Origin: Ceratobasidium sp. AG-K
Taxonomy: Eukaryota > Basidiomycota > Agaricomycetes > Cantharellales > Ceratobasidiaceae
Assembly: GCA_037039685.1 (NCBI GenBank)
Contig: JAWNGF010000014.1
Coordinates: forward strand, 1-64,000
Reading direction: 5' to 3'
DNA: 64,000 bases
Positions within the stretch are counted from its first letter, which is position 1. The number at the start of each line of letters is the position of its first letter. Position numbers and translations under genes: made by a program. Of the stretch, positions 19,499-31,979 are shown in pieces. The notes under the pieces are model-generated. The model saw only the letters and a program-made list of their open reading frames with translations. It ran no database searches and was not told the DNA's origin.

Positions 19499-20135
19499 AA
19501 AAAGAAGAAATCTCGTTTGGCTCGTGAGGTCCCGTAATGCAAAGCGCTCAAGAGGCAAACCAGCAAAAGGCTTGTTCCGGCTCGTAAGGCCTTGTGAGCC
19601 CTCAGGAACTGTCACAAGCTCCACGAGAAAGTCTCAGTCATCACGAGAGCTTGCAACCTAAACGAGACATTAGATATTTGGTAGAGCATGGTCTATAGGC
19701 GTTGCTTGCTTGCGCGACGTGCTTGTAGTGATATCATCAAAAGCATCAGTCTAATAGATGCCATAACACCCATGGCATATCTTTGTGGGCAATACATGTA
19801 AGACTGGCTACCCAAGTGCATACATATCCAGCATCTGACATCCATTGGGCTGGTGTCTATCTGTTAATGCCAGCCGGTCATGTGGAAAAAATTGCTCTAC
19901 CAAATATCAAAAATCTTGTTTGGGTTGCTAGCGCTCGCAATGATGGGGAACCTCCCGTTGAGCTGGTGACAGCTCGTGAATGCTCACAAGGTGTTGCGAG
20001 GCGAAACGAGCCTTTTGCTCGTTTGTCTGCTGAGCGCTTTGGGAGTATCCCGAGCGTTCCGGAGACTGCCAAGATTGTCCCTGGCATTACGAGACCGCCC
20101 GAGCCAAATGAGATTACTCGTTTTTAGTAGAGTGG
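19499..20135. mobile_element. Foldback (inverted-repeat) element
   Basis: The left arm, about 19499-19695, and the reverse complement of the right arm, about 19886-20135, share a long series of blocks: CAAAGCGCTCA, GAGCAAAAGGCTCGTT (left GCAAAAGGCTTGTT), CACCTTGTGAGC (left GCCTTGTGAGC), CTGTCACMAGCTC and GATATTTGGTAGAGCA. About 190 bases separate the arms. There is no coding frame of note. Blocks with the same CACGAG/CTCGTAA flavour recur at 22150-22300, so this is probably one of a family. Confidence 0.65.
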
Positions 20136-20279
20136 AAATTACCCATTGTCCTTGGTGTGCACAACTTTTGGGCACCTCCCAGTCAGGTCGACTCCCTCAC
20201 CTTTGAGTGCAGAAAAAGTGCGCAATTTGCAGTAGAAGGGAGCTCTCTCCTGTTGCAAATAATTGATCCCACTGCTATA

Positions 20280-21440
20280 TGTACTTCAAATCACGGCTTG
20301 CACTTCTGTGTGCGCAACTTTTGCGCACATTTGAGTCCAAGTCCTGTTGTGGCACTGTAATATATTATTTCAAACAATGGCATGCACTTCTGTGTGCGCA
20401 AAATTTGTGCAACTTATAGTCCAGATCCTGTTGTGGCACTGTAATATATTATTTCAAACAATGGCTTGCCCGTCTGCGTGCGCAACTTTTGCGCAACTTT
20501 CAGCCTAAGTCCAAGTGTGTCATGTGACATGATATTTCAACTCAAGGCTTGCACTTCTGTGTGCGCAACTTTTGCGCAACTTTCAGCCTAAGTCCAGGTG
20601 CGTCATGTGACATGACATTTCAAATCAAGGCTTGCAATTCTGTGTGCGCAACTTTTGCGCAACTTTTAGTCTGGGTCCTGTTGTGGTACTGCAATATATT
20701 ATTTCATACCATGGCTTGCACTTCTGTGTGCACAAAATTTGCACTACTTATTGTCCAGGTCCTGTTGTGGCACTGTAATATATCATTCCAAACAATGGCT
20801 TGCCCGTCTGCGTGCGCAACTTTTGTGCAACTCTCCGCCTAAGTCCAGGCGGGTCATGTGACATGGCATTTCAAATCAAGGCTTGCACTTCTGTGTGCGC
20901 AACTTTTGCGCAACTTTTAGTCTGGGTCCTGTTGTGGTACAGTAATATATTATTTCAAACAACGGCATGCACATCTGTGTGCACAACTTTTGCACAACTT
21001 TCAGCCTAAGTCCTGGTGTATCATGTGGCATGATATTTCAACTCAAGGCTTGCACTTCTGTGTGCGCAACTTTTGCGCAACTTTTAGTCTGGGTCCTGTT
21101 GTGGTACTGCAATATATTATTTCATACCATGGCTTGCACTTCTGTGTGCACAAAATCCATGCAACTTTTAGCCTAAGTCCAGGTGCATCATGTGACATGG
21201 TATTGCAAATCAAGGCTTGCACTTCTGTGTGCGCAACTTTTGCGCAACTTTTAGTCTGGGTCCTGTTGTGGCACTGTAATATATTATTTCATACCTTGGC
21301 TTGCGCTTCTGTGTGCACAAATTTTGCACAACTTTGAGTCCAAGTCCAGTTGTGGCACTGTAATATATATTATTCCCTATCATAGCTTGCACTACTGTGT
21401 GCACAACCTTTATGCAACTTTCAGCCCAAGTCCCAGTGTA
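20280..21440. repeat. 84-base minisatellite array, about 14 units
   Basis: Units start with GGCTTGCACTTCTGTGTGCG near 20295, 20379, 20463, 20547, 20629, 20713 and so on to about 21382. Each contains the palindromic core TGCGCAACTTTTGCGCA, followed by one of two spacer types, TCCTGTTGTGGYACTG...ATATATTATTTCA or TCCAGGTGCGTCATGTGACATG...TTTCA. The two spacer types are interspersed, so a two-unit higher-order block may have been amplified. The short open frames through it are repeat translation, not genes. Confidence 0.9.
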
Positions 21441-21723
21441 GTTAGACTTTGTGTATTCTCTGGCAATTATTACTTCTAACACCCTCCTATACTTATGTAT
21501 GGAGGTTTTCTGTGCATGTCCCTGCAGATGTGAGGTCTCACCCTACAACAGCTCTAGGTTTACCCTGCCTATATGACCTTGGGTTTTGCCTAAAGTTCTG
21601 CCTACTTTTCCCTATTAACCTGACCACACAAGATTCTTGGGTATTGCTGACGTGGGCACCTTTTCCTGATGGACTCAAAACCAACACATCAGGAACAATG
21701 ACCAATCTATGGCAGTCTATATT

Positions 21724-21785
21724 GGAGCCTCTGATCTCCAAGGGTCTATATAGCACTATATAGACCCTTAGAGATCGGAGGCTCC
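21724..21785. repeat. 62-base near-perfect palindrome
   Basis: The arms GGAGCCTCTGATCTCCAAGG and CTTAGAGATCGGAGGCTCC pair with only two mismatches, and TCTATATAG/CTATATAGA continues the pairing to a one- to three-base centre (TATAGCACTATA). The centre is shared with the hairpin DNA at 52.32-52.48 kb. Confidence 0.85.
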
Positions 21786-22516
21786 ATATAGACCACCATA
21801 GACGCCTCCTTGCTTCCTGAAGACAGTCCTCCTGGTGAGTACTAATGGTTTGGGATAAGGGTATATACAGCGCCTGTAGTAGTATAGAAACTGCTGTCAC
21901 AAGGGCTCATTCCTTGCCCTTGTAACAGCTTTTCCCCTTTAGGCAGGGTGAAATTTTTGATATTTGGAGAATAGCTCAACAACCTACTAGACAACTCGCC
22001 TTGAAATTTTAACTGAAGGATCTGATAGCTATGACATATCGTATTGATGACCGCAATTCTTTGATTCCCATCATGAAAAATATTACATAGCAATATTTCT
22101 CCACCACCCTGTAGGACTAAGGGACCTTTCTCGTCGAGCTCATGACAGTTTGTTAGCACTCGCAAGCAGTTACGAGCAGTCACAAGAAAAATGCGCGCTT
22201 ACCTCTTGGACGCTCACAAGATGCCACGAGAACTCTGGAGACCAACGAGAAAGGTCCCCGAACCCCGAAGCCTCACGAGCGCAACGAGATTTTCAAAACT
22301 TTGTAGAGAATTGGTTTGATGTCTGCACGTCCGCCCGTACTATTAGCCAGCAGAAACGTGACCTGAGCACCTCAAGATGAATGGTAGTGGCCTACAACCT
22401 TCAGCTTCGCGCATATATCCGAAACCTGATGTTTGGTTGCAGCGTTGCAGTACATGATAGTGTTCCATTACAAGATTGATGAATGAGTACAAATTATGAT
22501 TTCATTTACTTTACAG
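21786..22516. repeat. Repeat-derived intergenic DNA
   Basis: Contains blocks related to the foldback arms (GATATTTGGAGAATAGCTC near 21960; CACAAGATGCCACGAGAA and CTCACGAGCGCAACGAGATT near 22205-22290). No gene recognised. Confidence 0.4.
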
Positions 22517-24296
22517 CTAATGCTTTTCCCGGCTCCTCTCGCGCGGATTCTCGACCGTCGGTTGAGCGGCGCTGCCCCCTGCCCCGAGCGTGCTTCTCGG
22601 CATCATCATGGCCGGACCAAACATCCAACGCCGGGGAACTGTGACTTGCAACATGTCGCCATTGAATTCGGCGCGTATGTTGGCCATGTCAGCGTCGTAA
22701 CCAAACGATATGCGTCGCTCAAAGTGCCCTGCTGGGATCCGAATTGGCCAGTGAATAACAAAAGGGTGAGAACTAACCTCCATCGTCGTCGTTGTAATTG
22801 TCGGCGACAATCATGAGCACACGGCCACGTCGGGTACCGACCGTGATTCCGTCCGAATGGAAACCAGGCAGCCTGCGCAAGTGTAAGGACATGTGCGACC
22901 CGCCGACTCGAGCTTACCTCACGCTAATAGCCCAGCTTCCAGCGTCGCCGGTATTCGGACCAGGCGGGTTCTCCTCGACCCGTATCTCGAGGGGTTGCCT
23001 CGGTGGATGATGGGGTAAAAACGGATACTCGTACGCCGGCGGCTGGATGGGCGGTGTATGAACGTGGGGAGGCGAAGCCAAGGGCGCAATCATGCTTGCC
23101 CGACGCGGTCTGGAATCGTCCTGTACGAGATGCTGGATGGGGGTGTGACCGATGAGAGGCAGACTGGCAGTGCTCCCTCGGGCGGAGAGTGTTGCGCTCA
23201 AGTCGAGCGAGAGGTTGGCACGTGGGTGTCTAGGCGCAGGCGAGGCGGGCGACGGGGCCTCTTCAGAGATGGGACTGGGCTTGGAGTGCTGCCGCTTGGC
23301 TGCCTCGGGGGCATGGTGCTTGAGCGCAGGGGCAGGTGGTGGCGGCGGCGGTGGAGTCACGGCCGTGGTCCGTGCCTTTCCGGGACTGGCGACGTTGCCC
23401 GAGCTCCCTCTTCTCCTAAACGAAAAGTACGACGCCACCCGATGCTCCTCGGGACTTCTTGGGCTTGCTGCACCCGACGACACTGATCCTGAGCGAGGGG
23501 TCCTGGGAGTGATGCGCCCAGGGGAGCCGATCTTGGAGATGTGGAGTCCCATCTCACGAAGACGCGCGTTCCACCCAGGCGTCGCAGACTCGTTGGGCCC
23601 GGGAGGGTTGACCACCTGGGTGAGTGACGGAGACGACGCGGCCGACTCGGACGCGGGCACGGACGGGACAGACGACGGGACGGATGGAGGGGGACCTGGG
23701 AATGGAAGCTCGCGCGATGAGCCTATGGAGGCATGGCGCTTTCCCCCAGATCGCGAAGACAGCCGGGAGGTGAGCTGCGGACGTGATTGTCGCGGGCTGG
23801 TTTTGGTGTTGGATGTCGTGGATGTGTTGTTTGGGGGAGTAGGCGCAGGTGGAGTGGGAGGGATTACATTCGATGAGAAGTGGGATGCCGGCTTGGGGAA
23901 TTTGATCGAAGATGTATTGGTAGAAGCTGATTGCGCCCCGGATGGAGGCGAGGTCGAGGTCGAGGGTGTATTACCAAAGATCGAGCTTTGTCGAGACGTT
24001 CCCGGTGAAGGCCGCCCAGATGACGTGTTCATGGCCGTATCTGGTGTTTTCACGAGTTCGCGCGAATGTTATGATCAGCTTGGGGGCTGTTGGGGAGTAA
24101 ATTACTTACCGCTGTCCTCGCGATGCTCGCCCAGTCCTCCTGGAGTGATATCCATCGGTGAGAGATTCGTCGGGGGTGACAGTGGAGTCGAGAAATTCAT
24201 ATTTTTCATGTCAATCGCGCCGTTAATTCCAGCTGCAGCAAGGATCGACGAAGATAGCCCAGCGACAGAGCCTAGCAACGAGGTCGTGTTGTTCAT
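22517..24296 (-). CDS. Hsp20/alpha-crystallin-like protein with a long Ser/Pro-rich N-terminal region
   Basis: Exon 1 (24296 to about 24105) starts MNNTTSLLGSVAGLSS. A GTAAGT intron leads to the large exon 24053-22914, which is Ser/Pro/Thr-rich with a polyproline run (TPPPPPPPAPA) and many SP sites, so it is probably disordered and phosphorylated. It ends GDAGSWAISVR and splices to exons giving LPGFHSDGITVGTRRGRVLM, then GHFERRISFGYDADM and AEFNGDMLQVTVPRR. The LPGF...I-V...FERRI-F...DAD...AEFNGDxLxVxVPR sequence is the alpha-crystallin domain of small heat-shock proteins. Usual Hsp20 proteins are 150-220 residues; this one is about 550 because of the N-terminal extension. Role inferred: chaperone-like, or a scaffold using the fold. 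A CACGTG box lies about 130 bases upstream (near 24428). The 403-codon frame on the plus strand (23152-24363) is a shadow. Confidence 0.75.
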
Positions 24297-24363
24297 ACAA
24301 GGGAAAAGCAGTCTAGAGGGAATATTCGTGTGCAGAGTACGTGGTGATGGTGGTATATTCTAA

Positions 24364-25235
24364 AGCTCCATGGCCGGGAGTCTATGGATACGATGGAGTC
24401 GCTGCGCGGTTCTGGTGGAGCGCTAATCACGTGCTTCGATCGCTTGGGGTTGTGACAAGCGCTTGGTGACATAGGCTCGGCGCTTGTTCACAGGTTCCCT
24501 GTCGACCACTGCCGCGTCCTCGGTAAAGCGAAACTATGAGCAACTAGTCGCTGTCGAGCAAATCCGGCATCAAATCTAGTCAAAATCCTGGTACGGACTG
24601 CGCTTTGAATCAATGACGTCGCCGGCACTGCATGAGCGAACCCAAACAAGCCCCGCTTGAGCACGGCGTCGGAGGCCGGCCACCCTCATCCGTGAGACAT
24701 TCCCAGCCAGCAGCGTAGCTTTCGAGTAGCTTTAAATAACTCCCACTATCACGAACCCCGCAAGGATCGAGCTCGAGATGCTCGGCTCGCAAGCCCAGTC
24801 CGACCTGAAGCCCAATCTACAAGGTGTTCGATAGCTGTTAGAAGCAGGCTAGATTCATAGCCATGTTACTCGGACTCTTGTCAAATTGCATAGTTTTAAC
24901 GTGCACTATGATGTATGTGATATCGAATCCACTTAGGTTCAATTGGCATCGGGCCCGCTTACGGTTCAAACGACGTATTCCGATTCCAGCACTGACCCGT
25001 TACCGCCAGGCTATGTGAAAGCTCTCGATAAACTACGTGTCATCCCGAATGCTAAGGTCAGGTTTCCATATTTCCGATGCACATATATACAAACGAGGTA
25101 CGAACGATACGGAAGGTCCCTAACACTGAGCGTCACACAGAGTCTAGGGCCGGTTTCCGACTGCAGCACAATTAAGGTATAAAGAAAGCACGGTCAGAGA
25201 GAGAGATCTAAAATGATCGTATGTAATTGCGACAG
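24364..25235. other. Intergenic, no gene seen
   Basis: Includes the promoter of the Hsp20-like gene. A 79-codon frame at 24943-25182 has no recognisable domain. Confidence 0.4.
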
Positions 25236-27375
25236 CTATTTCCTATCGAATAAACCCTGGTCCTGGATAATAAAGTCAATTCTCGCTTCGCGCTCGTTAT
25301 CCGCGAACGAAGTGATATTCGAAGCCAGTAGTTGCGTCGACTCACGATTGTGCCAGTATCGAGGCCAGTATGGAACTGAGAGTTAATTCGGATCAGTGAA
25401 TCGCACAACACCTCGGTAAGTAATGAGGTACTTACGCTTTGAGCCCTTGGGATCGGGATACATGTCGTAAGCAAAGTTAATCCCATATGCACGTAAGTCA
25501 ATTTGGTCGAATGAAACAAGCAATAAACCTACCGGTAGTCTCCAAGTGTCTCCTGAAGTTCTACCGTCGCGGCCGACACGTTTGTATCGACCATAGCAAT
25601 TTGCTGCGTACCAAGAGGATGCCACTGCCGTGGTAGACTCCGTGAGCTAGAACGGCCCGAATAACCGGTAGTTCCTTGATAATATATGAACTTTGTGTTA
25701 TGTGAGTATGACTCTCCCATGGCACCGAGCGCTACGCCAACGCACCATGTGTCAACTCCAAACTTCTTCGCAGTTCGAACATGGTCATGGTGAGGAACCT
25801 AAAGCCAGAAATCTCAGAGCATATTTGCGTACATCTCCAAAAGGACACTCACCTGAAAGATTAGCCCGCCCGATACGCTCAGAAATCGCTTGTATTGAGT
25901 GCCCCTCCCAAAGGTTTCTTCGCCCGTGCCATATGGCGATCCCGAGGCAGGAGCGGTCGGGTAGTGCTCCAGCAGTTTTTTGATCGCAGTCGTATTGGAC
26001 ATCCCATAGTAATTGCAGGGCAAGCGCGAGGTGAGCATATCGAAAACATCTCGGTCAGCGGTGAGGGCAATATTGGCCCATCTGCGAACAATGTCCCCTC
26101 GTCGAGATGAGCAGTTCGCACCGAGAGCATGAGTCACGGAGAATAAACGAGTAGGCATGACTTCTAAACCTCCACTAATGAAAGACACCTTGGCAAACTT
26201 CCCATTTTGCATTAAACTGTGGACATAATCCGGGAAGAATTCACCTTTCGGGGCACGAGTCGGCCCGAACAACCAAAGACCTGGACTGTCAAGCGCATAT
26301 TTTACTGGTAACTTGAAAGAGGGTATTTTAAGCTGCTGCCCAGGTTTAAGTCAAGTTTTTCTTGCCCTGAGAACATCCTTGCTAGCTTGAGTCAGAACCT
26401 GTTCGGGAGCATTCCTGAGGCACTCAAGCTGCTCGGGGGTATCTGCACAGCCGGTAGCATTCGATATGAACTGAAATCCGGGTTCACTCACGTCGTTGTC
26501 GTATCTAGGAATGCGAAGGCTTGGACCTCACGTGTCAGTGTACCATATCGAAGAGCGGATACTCGATTACTCACGAGTGCGGTGCTCCTGATTGCAAAAT
26601 CATCCCCCGAAATGCACCCCCGATTTTTTCCCCTCTATAAAACGTCTAGTAGCTGGAGCGCATCGCACCACCTGATTGGCCAAAGACAGTGACCTTGAAG
26701 CGGTACGGTTTATTGCTGTATTTATCCAATTCTAGGCAAATGTTTACCTTCATAGTGACATAGATGATTGGCTAGCCCTGTCCATGCGTGTAAACATAAT
26801 ACAACGCACATGCTCAAGAATCACTCACGATAGTCATCACACGCGCGAGGAACTCTTTACCCTGATGGTGGACGCTGTCGCCGGCGTAAAAGCCTCCGCC
26901 ATCTGAGTCGAAAAGCATCGGTACCCGTGAGCAGAAAGCTTCCTTCAGTTAGTACCACTTACAGATCCAAACCATGACTGGAAGCTTTTCGGTAACATTC
27001 GTGGGCTTTCCTATTCTCCAAGATAAACAAGTGAAGCCGATATTGCACGCCGGAATTACGTATACTCAAGATGAGACAGTCTTTTGAAACTTGGTTGGTC
27101 GTAAATGGAACCAGCTGAACACAATTGTCACCATATTATGTCGCCTAGAGCATGGCGGTATTCCCTAGTGACTATGGAACAGGCAGTTTGAAACGCAGAG
27201 CACCGATCGGAGGTTAGGCGAACAGAATACCAAGAAAGTAATCCTATCCTGATATCATGCCGCGAGCTCCTTCGTATGAGAGCGTAGACGAAGTGGACAC
27301 AACGGGTGGCGCGGCCGAGGCGAGGAGTGGCGAGGCCAGACTCGCGGCCGTGAATAGGCGTTGTAAAAGACGCAT
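25236..27375 (-). pseudogene. Type-B carboxylesterase, inactivated tandem copy
   Basis: The minus-strand ATG at 27375 opens a signal-peptide-like start (MRLLQRLFTAASLASPLLAS) followed by SYEGARGMISG, TAG, DYFLGILFA, TAA, PPIGALRF. Further on VTVFGQSGGAMRSSY is followed by TAG and then TFYRGEKIGGAFRGMILQSG. C-terminal parts are readable: FFPDYVHSLMQNGKFAKVSF, YPTAPASGSPYGTGEETF and a final LLASNITSFADNEREARID ending at 25236. The fold is that of secreted fungal alpha/beta-hydrolase esterases, with the nucleophile Ser kept in GQSGGA (usually GESxGA). Three in-frame stops fall inside conserved motifs. Two replace codons that are Gln in the family or in the neighbour (FAQPP; SYQSFY), as CAA/CAG to TAA/TAG would produce. 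It is a tandem copy of the gene at 28.5-30.8 kb. Confidence 0.75.
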
Positions 27376-28456
27376 GGAGAGCCAACCAAGTTTAAAGTAG
27401 ATTTAGCTAAGATGGTTATAGAGCTGCCTTAGTCAAGATGTGGGAAGCCAACCCGAGAAGGCGGGCTTTTGTACCATGGGAACGGCGCACCAGCTAATCC
27501 GCCGAAGCGCGATCCGACCGATGACGCAGCCACGAACACAGCTTGTAGGAACACATCTGCATCCCAAAAAGGCACTTGACGCTTGTAAAGATGACTCTTC
27601 TCTTACGTGGTTATAGGTTGAGTAGAGCATGGTCGATGAATGTGCGGCAACTTTAAGTAGCCGACAACAATAAAGCAAGCAGGTGCTTTTGGTTTTTAAG
27701 TTACCAGGAATAAGTCTTAGCCAGCTTAAAGGCTCGATCTCCTAGTCAATCCACCTTTTTGCTCAGATGTCTAATAGTAAGACGATGGTGGTACAGAATT
27801 GCGGCTCCCGTGGTCACCTGTGTATTGGAAATTGGTGTGGGACAGGTCGCTCTGACGTCACGGGCGGCCGATTCAACAAATGCGGCTCCTCGGGAACAAA
27901 CAGTTTCAGGCTGTTGATTGATACAGGCTTTAAGAGAGACGGGTACTCAGAAATCCGTGATGGGGTTTAAAACTTTCCTGAGGCGCAAGGAGAACGCAAA
28001 GAGCTTAGAGGTAACGAGAAGCACCTATTCGCTAGCATCAGGGAAAAGGCGCCAGCTAATTTGCACTAATCCACCAGGTTAGTTCAGTTTAGTGTTCCTT
28101 TTTCCCTAATATACCGCATACAAGCTATACAAGCTATCTGAATGCCTTGGCATGATTTCGGTGATCGTTGTTGTGTCCAACAACTCAATCTCAGCGATGA
28201 ATGCTACATATATGCACATTCACTACTTCAAGACTCATTGGATCCGTTGAGCACGCGATGACAGTGTTAGTAAAGAGTCTCTGATGATGGGCCAGCACGC
28301 TGTGCCGGGTACATGGGTGGTCAGCAGCGGGGTATCTTATATATTTGTAATGTCTCACATGACGGGTTCGTCAAGAGACAATAGATTATGGAGTAAATGA
28401 AAGAGTCTCTGATATTACAAACAAATTTATACATACACAATGACTGTGTCAACGAT
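27376..28456. other. Spacer between tandem esterases
   Basis: Two related blocks occur: GGCGCACCAGCTAATCCGCC near 27483 and GGCGCCAGCTAATTTGCACT near 28050. No coding frame with a domain is visible. Confidence 0.4.
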
Positions 28457-30835
28457 CAAGACACACTGGGACCCTTTCTTCAAAACGTATAGCGCTCTAA
28501 GCGTGATCGAATGCCTCAGGCTGTCGATTATGTAGTCGATTTCTGTACTCCGCTGTTTATCCCTGAGCACGGCAACGTTTGAAGCGAGCAGCTGGAGTGC
28601 TTCTTCATCGTGCCTGTATGGCGGCCAATGCGGTGCTGGGGCTTGCAGGTACTGATGTTAGCGTGACTTGCGCGTAAGATAAGAGCGAGAATATTTACAA
28701 GTCGGTTCCTCCGAATTTGGGTCGAGGTTATACGGGAAGTTGATCCTAAACGCAGTCGTGAGATTCATGCCAAAAGTTTGGACAGAGTGGATAATTGAAC
28801 CACGGACCAGTAATGTCCGATCGTTTCTTGCAATTGAACCGCGGGGCCTGACACGTTCGGATTAACTTGCTTTATGGTTTGCATAACAAAGTCGACGTCT
28901 CCGCCATGAAGGCTGCCATGGGCTTGCACGGGTCGAACAACAGGTTGTTGCTTGAGAATGAACGACCTAATCCAGACTTCAGTTCCGCAGGTCTATATCA
29001 TCGTTTTACTGCTCACCATGTGTGAACTCCATGCCTGGTAGCAGTCCGTAGGTTGCTGCGCTGCGGGGCCTAAGTACATGGCTTTATAATTGAGTGTGAC
29101 ACCGGTTCCGTTTGAGCAAGAGACTCGCCTGGAAGATCAAATCGCCAACGAGGCTCGCGACTCGCTTGTGCTGAGGATATCTCTCGAAAGTCTCATTACC
29201 CGTTCCATACGGAGACCCTACCGACGGGCCATTAGGATAATACTCCAATAGGCGCTATTAAAGTCACATCGGACATTAAGTAGTAGAGGCCGGGAAGACG
29301 AGCGGTCAATAGGTCAATGACATCTTGGTCGGTGTTGAGCGAGATATTGAAACCATCTACAAAAACCGTTACTTCGTCAAGCTGAGCTGTGGGTGGAAGT
29401 AATCAATTGAGTGCATGTCGTGCATCGAATAAACATCGGACTAACCACCGGAGATAAACGGAAACTTGGCATATTTGCCCTCGTGCATCAGATGTGAAGC
29501 ACGACTCGGGAAAAAATCGTCATCGTAGCCAGAGGAAGGACCATATAACCATAGGCCAGAGCTACGAAACCGGTATTTCGAGGGTACCTTTGCGCCGCAT
29601 ATATTTAGCCACTTCGAGCAACGTATAGTGAAGTGGCCTACGTTGAGCACACCTTTGCTTGCCTGGGTAAGAGCTGACTCAGGAATGCTTTTGACGCATT
29701 CAAACTGATCAGTCGCGTCCGCACAACCCACAGCATTGGCAACATACTGGAAGCCTGCCTCGCGAACCGAGTCGTAGAACCTTAATATGCGAGCTCTAGA
29801 AAGGCAGCAATGAGAATGAGTAAATCAGTTACAGCAACAAGGAATCACTGACGGGTCTAGCGCTCCCGACTGCAAGATCATTCCTCTGAAAGCACCTCCA
29901 ATACTCCCGCTATGATAGAAGGACTGATAAGATGCACTCATGGCACCTACAGACTCTCCGAATATCACGACCTGAACGTGTTGAAGTTCTTCAATCGTAT
30001 TCACATCTAAGGTTTCAGACACGTACCTTTGTCGGATCCCCACCAAAATACCTAATATTTCCTGGATCCACTCTAGAGCGAGTCGTTGGTCCTTAAGTCC
30101 GAGATTCATCGCGCCCGACTCTCCCGCCGCTTTTCCTAGTGGGACTACGGAACTCCTAATTAGTCGGTCGCGAAAGGTTACTTGTACAACTTACAGCTGT
30201 AAACCCCGAGGCGGTAATTTACACCAACATATAGATAATCGGTTTGTATTGTATGTAGCGATGAGCGTTAAACTCGTAGGTATAATAAGTACTTACGATT
30301 GTCATCGCTCTCTCGCGCAAAGGATCGCCGGGGTAATGGTAACTATCGACTGCATAAAACCCACCACGGTCTGACAGGCGTAAGATGCTCAGTGGGAAAG
30401 GAGTGGTGGAGATAATGGACATACAGATTCAAACCATCACAGGTGACTTCTCTTCCGTATGAGTTGGTTTGCCTGTCATTTGCGTTATTATCGACAGCTT
30501 ATGGGAAATCCAAGCTCAACGCGCGTATATTCAAGGTCAAGCAGTCCTCTAAGACAACGTTACTCGTAAACGGGACTATTGGACACAACTGTCCCCGTAT
30601 CGATAATGCTTGTGTTTCCAGGCGACCATCGAACTGGTGGCATGAAGCGCAGGGCACCGACAGACGGTTCAGCAAATCTAATGCCGAGGAAATTATCTTT
30701 CCCGGATGTCCCATTTCGTATGCCCTGATATGTAAGCCCCGATGGCGTCGATATCTGGGGTGTCGTCAGTGAAGCGAGGAATGACGAGGCTAGTCCAGCA
30801 GCAGTCAACGAACGTTGTAAAGATAAGGGACCCAT
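28457..30835 (-). CDS. Type-B carboxylesterase, second copy, possibly damaged
   Basis: The ATG at 30835 gives MGPLSLQRSLTAAGLASS, a signal peptide, then YQGIRNGTSGKDNFLGIRFA and GALRFMPPV. Later segments are VLEDCLTLNIRA, VVIFGESVGAMSAS (nucleophile Ser in GESVGA), GAFRGMILQSGA, GSPYGTGNETFERY and a C-terminal WPPYRHDEEALQLLASN. Family role: hydrolysis of esters or lipids outside the cell. The catalytic Ser motif is intact, unlike the decayed copy downstream, which has GQSGGA and stops. The segments around 30600 (TSIIDTG) and 30580 (QLCPIVPFTSNVVLEDCL) are in different frames without an obvious intron, so one frameshift is possible. I did not fully resolve the introns between 28.5 and 29.4 kb. 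Confidence 0.65.
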
Positions 30836-31979
30836 GAGGGGCACCAAGGAGTTGTGGCTTGTAATAGTATCTAGAGTGATCGGGTGGTAAGCATTGGCAA
30901 CACGAGACCGACGCACAGAGGGTGTATCAAGTGTCGCGCGACCCGTACGCGCACCTATGTGGGACCCTATGTGTCCGAATCCTCGTAGTAAATGGAAGCT
31001 AAAATGATTACTGGTATATACCATGATATTTTTGAGTCAGTCTGTCGACATAGTGGCAGGAACTCGGGTTGTTGCATGCAGTCGTCCACTGGGTAAGAGC
31101 GGCAGCATACCCGAGCCGCTAGCTGATATGCGCTTAGACGCATCAGGATCATAAAAGAAAAGCACAGAAATAGAACATAACCCCAGAATTAAGCCTATAG
31201 TAGTGCTCAAGCTACTCTCGAAATATTGTGCTCAAGTTTAACCGTCGGAGAGCCCGCCCTCATGATCAGTCGTTTCTGAATCGGGCTCGTTGGGAGTGTA
31301 TTCAGCTAAGTATATAAAAACGACGCTGACTCCTCGAGATTCATTGTTGTCGTGGCCAATCGGGTTCAAAAACGAGAGCTATCCTGCGACCGGGAGGAGC
31401 AACACGAAGAGTCGAGAACATGGTCGCAAATCCAGGCCTGTGGAATTCCAACGACAGGCGCCGGTTCCTGGATGCCGGCACGCTAATTGGAAATGGATTC
31501 CAACGTTCGAACTCGAACCAACCCCTGCCTGCTGTACTCGGCATGCCCAACGTATCATTAATTGCCACCCCTATGACCCACAGCATAAAACGTATATATA
31601 AAGGGATTAAAGCCGGTCATTGTTCGCTCCATCTGCATGATCACATGGAACCAGACAAAAATATAAGCTAACACCCTGACCCACGAGCCACCCAGATTTG
31701 GGGTAGCCACCCTGTTTGTCCTAGTGTCTCTCGCTTGGCTGATCTGCTGACCCCACCCAAGGTGATGTGCCCTTGACCACCGCCACCACCTGTGGGGAGG
31801 TTCTTTAAGAAGCGTGTGGTTCGCCGGTTCGAAGTTTTCTCGTGGTTGAGTTGCCTGCTCTCGCCCTCCCCGATCGCGAGTTTGCTAACTACCTCCGCAG
31901 AACACTACCCACTACTTTGATCACTCCTCTTGTTCGCGAATCTGAAAGTTGGATCCCAGCTCAACCCGATTCGAACCAT
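30836..31979. other. Intergenic region
   Basis: Promoters of the divergent esterase and transporter genes. Short frames at 31.3-31.7 kb overlap on both strands and show no domain. Confidence 0.4.

Noticed and set aside
1..20000. Whole island as an integrated giant virus or a Starship-like element
   Set aside because: I found no capsid, polymerase, tyrosine recombinase or terminal repeats, so there is no direct support.
20280..21440. Possible CRISPR array
   Set aside because: The units are 84-base near-complete tandem repeats with only two spacer types, in a spliced eukaryotic genome; this is a minisatellite.
23152..24363. 403-codon plus-strand open frame rich in Gly, Asp and Arg
   Set aside because: It lies antisense to the Hsp20-like gene's low-complexity exon; its composition is the mirror of the Ser/Pro codons and the minus strand has splice-linked domain exons.
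27767..27970. 67-codon Gly/Cys-rich frame
   Set aside because: No splice partners, no known Cys-knot spacing, lies in the spacer between esterases.
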